From: Onchocerca volvulus
Taxonomy: Eukaryota > Nematoda > Chromadorea > Rhabditida > Onchocercidae
Direction: 5' to 3'
Length of the DNA: 64,000 bases
Assembly: GCA_000499405.2 (NCBI GenBank)
Contig: HG738138.1
Coordinates: 16,841,054 to 16,905,053 of the forward strand
In this document: in pieces, positions 62,201-64,000 of the stretch
How positions within the stretch are numbered: the first letter of the stretch is position 1
How the letters are laid out: each line of letters begins with the position of its first letter
The notes under the pieces: generated by a model
Database searches by the model: none
Seen by the model: only the letters and a program-made list of their open reading frames with translations
Told to the model about the DNA's origin: nothing
Translations under genes and position numbers: made by a program

Positions 62201-62997
62201 GATCATTAACATTTTTTGATATGAATTGTAAATTTCCTCGAAGTGGTATCAACTTGGTTGTTATTTCCTCCAAAAATTGATGGATACGATAAAATAACAG
62301 AAAAAAAAAAGAAAAAAAAACCTTGATTATTGTAAATGAACTTTAAAATATTTTTTTGTTAAAGTTTGAATTTTTAATTTTATTTGTTGAAAATAAAAAC
62401 TAATTAATCGATTAAGGGTCGAAATAATGATGAATAGAGAAAAAATATACAAACATCTTAGATGGAAAATTACAAATAGAAAACAGTCGGAAAGTATTAC
62501 TATAGTTGAACAGTACATATTCTACAATTTGACTGCTCAGTACACAATGATAGGAATACAGTGATTTGATAATTATAATAAATTATATTTTATGAATATG
62601 AGCATTTTAATTCATCGAAAAAAAAAAAAAAGGGAAAAAAAGGAAAAAAAAATGCTTTCATTGCATTGACAAGAGAAGTCCTGAAAATTATGGAAATTTT
62701 GATTTAAATGAGTTTAATCGATAACGTTAAGGAATAAGTATTCGAATGGATGTTCTAAATGAAAAATAAGAGAAGTGATTGAGAAAATTAAAAAGTAGAA
62801 ATATTTTTGGGAAAGTGATTACGGGAAAACGGAACAAGTTTGATACTTCTCAGCCTAACATATTTAAGTAAATATGTTGCTTCAATTAACTAGGCGGAAA
62901 AGGATTGAGGAAATATTGAAAAAATGAAAAATATCAAAAAAGTTATAAAAATACCAATGGTTCTGTTGAAATAAATTTAATACTAAATCTGAAAATT

Positions 62998-63082
62998 GAG
63001 GTTAAAGTTAAAGTTGGAGTTAAAATTTAGGTTCAGATTAAAATTGGAGTTAGAATTAAAGTAGAGTTAAATGAGAAAGCAT
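62998..63082 (+). repeat. Degenerate GTTAAA/GTTGGA hexamer repeat
   Basis: Reads as GAGGTTAAAGTTAAAGTTGG, then AGTTAAAATTTAGGTTCAG and ATTAAAATTGGAGTTAGAAT: imperfect tandem hexamers of the type GTTAAA and GTTGGA. Confidence 0.7.
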
Positions 63083-63712
63083 GTTTTTCCATACAAATCT
63101 GAAGAATTAAATTTATGTGAAGAATTAAACAAACAAAAGGAGTAGAATTATTTCTATATTATACACTTTCTCTCTTACATTTTATAATTTAAGTGAGAAA
63201 TTTTTCGAAATCTACAGAAATCGATTTCATTATTAGTACTAATTGATTGCTCATCTAAAGTTGAACTTTAACCTCATAATTCCTTGGTAATTTCGAATTC
63301 CTCTCTTTTACTTTTTGAAAATTGTTTTATTACCTCCATTTGGTGTTAATGTTCTGATATTATCGATCCAACCTCATGTCCTTTGACCATGCATTCATTT
63401 TCCTGCAATTTATTCATTTAACTATTCCTTCTTCTTTCTTTCTCTCTCTCTCCCCATTCTCATCCTGTTATTTTTTAAAATGAACTAACCGTTGACTAAC
63501 AAAAATTTTCCCAGGGAGCAAGAAAATGTGGAAGTTCGGCGTCACGGCAAAAAGAAATGTGGAGAAAAAGAGAACCGAGAAAAAGGAAGAAAAGAAAAAG
63601 AGAATGTAGAAGGAGAGAGTATTAGTAGCGACCTTTTTACAACTGCGGGTCATCTAATTGTGCTTGTGATGTTGTGTGGGATTAACGTGTGGGAGGCGTA
63701 TGTGAGGTCATA

Positions 63713-63784
63713 AGTGGTGACGTTTGTTTCACGTGGGTGGTGATATTTATTTGACGTGAGTGGTGACGTTTATTTTTCGAGTGG
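63713..63784 (+). repeat. Three tandem 23-24 bp units with TGACGT and CACGTG motifs
   Basis: Units 63713-63736 (AGTGGTGACGTTTGTTTC, then ACGTGG), 63737-63759 (GTGGTGATATTTATTTGACG, then TGA) and 63760-63784 (GTGGTGACGTTTATTTTTCG, then AGTG). They carry CRE-like TGACGT halves and one CACGTG E-box. They may belong to the control region of a gene to the right of the window. Confidence 0.65.
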
Positions 63785-64000
63785 ATTTTGCGGTTCGTCG
63801 GATAAGTGCTACAAATTGTACTATTTTTCAATAGATGTACGGATATCCACTCGAAAAAATCGAACGAGTACGAGGATAGTTTTGATCGTTATTAGTTGAC
63901 ATGTTTTTTTTTTTTGCCTTATGTAGTTATGTATTTCGAGTTGATCTTATGGCCAAGTTTATATAATTACGTAAGATAATTCAGGCTACAGAATGGTTGG

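Larger units (their letters stand above)
59236..64000. other. Gene desert at the right end
   Basis: No recognisable exon on either strand in about 4.8 kb. Open frames at 60442-60711 (minus, 89 codons), 62077-62280 (plus) and 63492-63713 (plus, Lys/Glu-rich) lack family resemblance and splice context. Contents: diverged tandem halves near 61790-61925, A-rich runs at 62300-62330 and 62618-62652, a degenerate GTTAAA-type repeat (62998-63082), and a GTGGTGACGT repeat near the end (63713-63784). Confidence 0.5.

Overview
The window is AT-rich, intron-rich nuclear DNA from a nematode, most likely a filarial worm (Onchocercidae). Supporting this are many GT-AG introns behind TTTTAG or TTTCAG acceptors, acceptor-like sites just upstream of start codons that suit SL trans-splicing, orthologues of conserved animal genes, and an intronless fragment of a Rickettsiales-type isoleucyl-tRNA synthetase that looks like a nuclear insertion of Wolbachia DNA. 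The species cannot be fixed from the sequence.

Layout. 1-2003 (+): 3' end of a PPP1R21 (FERRY complex) orthologue. 3406-12219 (+): complete SNAPC4, the Myb-repeat subunit of the snRNA activating complex, 26 exons. 12220-14302: gene-poor, with a perfect hairpin and a short Helitron-like element. 14303-15710 (+): 3' end of a gene with one I-set Ig domain, with a dense UGCAUG cluster in its last intron. 16151-29060 (-): complete 12-TM class III adenylyl cyclase, 25 exons, whose introns hold a 50-bp perfect palindrome and a solo-LTR-like insert. 29061-36847: no host gene, but a palindromic repeat family, the Wolbachia ileS fragment and a degenerate minisatellite. 36848-39423 (+): otubain deubiquitinase. 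39424-45850: decayed repeats and a Helitron graveyard where a helicase C-terminus abuts the N-terminus of another replicase. 45963-47637 (-): poorly resolved membrane-protein locus. 49170-52632 (+): LCLAT1-type acyltransferase. 53181-58030 (-): USP39/SAD1, convergent with LCLAT1. 58375-59235: a mitochondrial insertion (NUMT) just upstream of USP39. 59236-64000: no recognisable gene.

The host genes do not form a pathway. They cover endosome/mRNA transport (PPP1R21), snRNA transcription (SNAPC4), splicing (USP39), cAMP signalling (adenylyl cyclase), deubiquitination (otubain) and phospholipid remodelling (LCLAT1). Exon models were built by hand from splice-site phase and family similarity. The SNAPC4, cyclase, otubain, LCLAT1 and USP39 models all close in frame from ATG to stop.

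I found no unmistakable new defence or mobile system. The most unusual signals are the UGCAUG cluster, the perfect palindrome, the paired endosymbiont and mitochondrial insertions, the head-to-tail Helitron junction and two GC-AG introns with the same donor.
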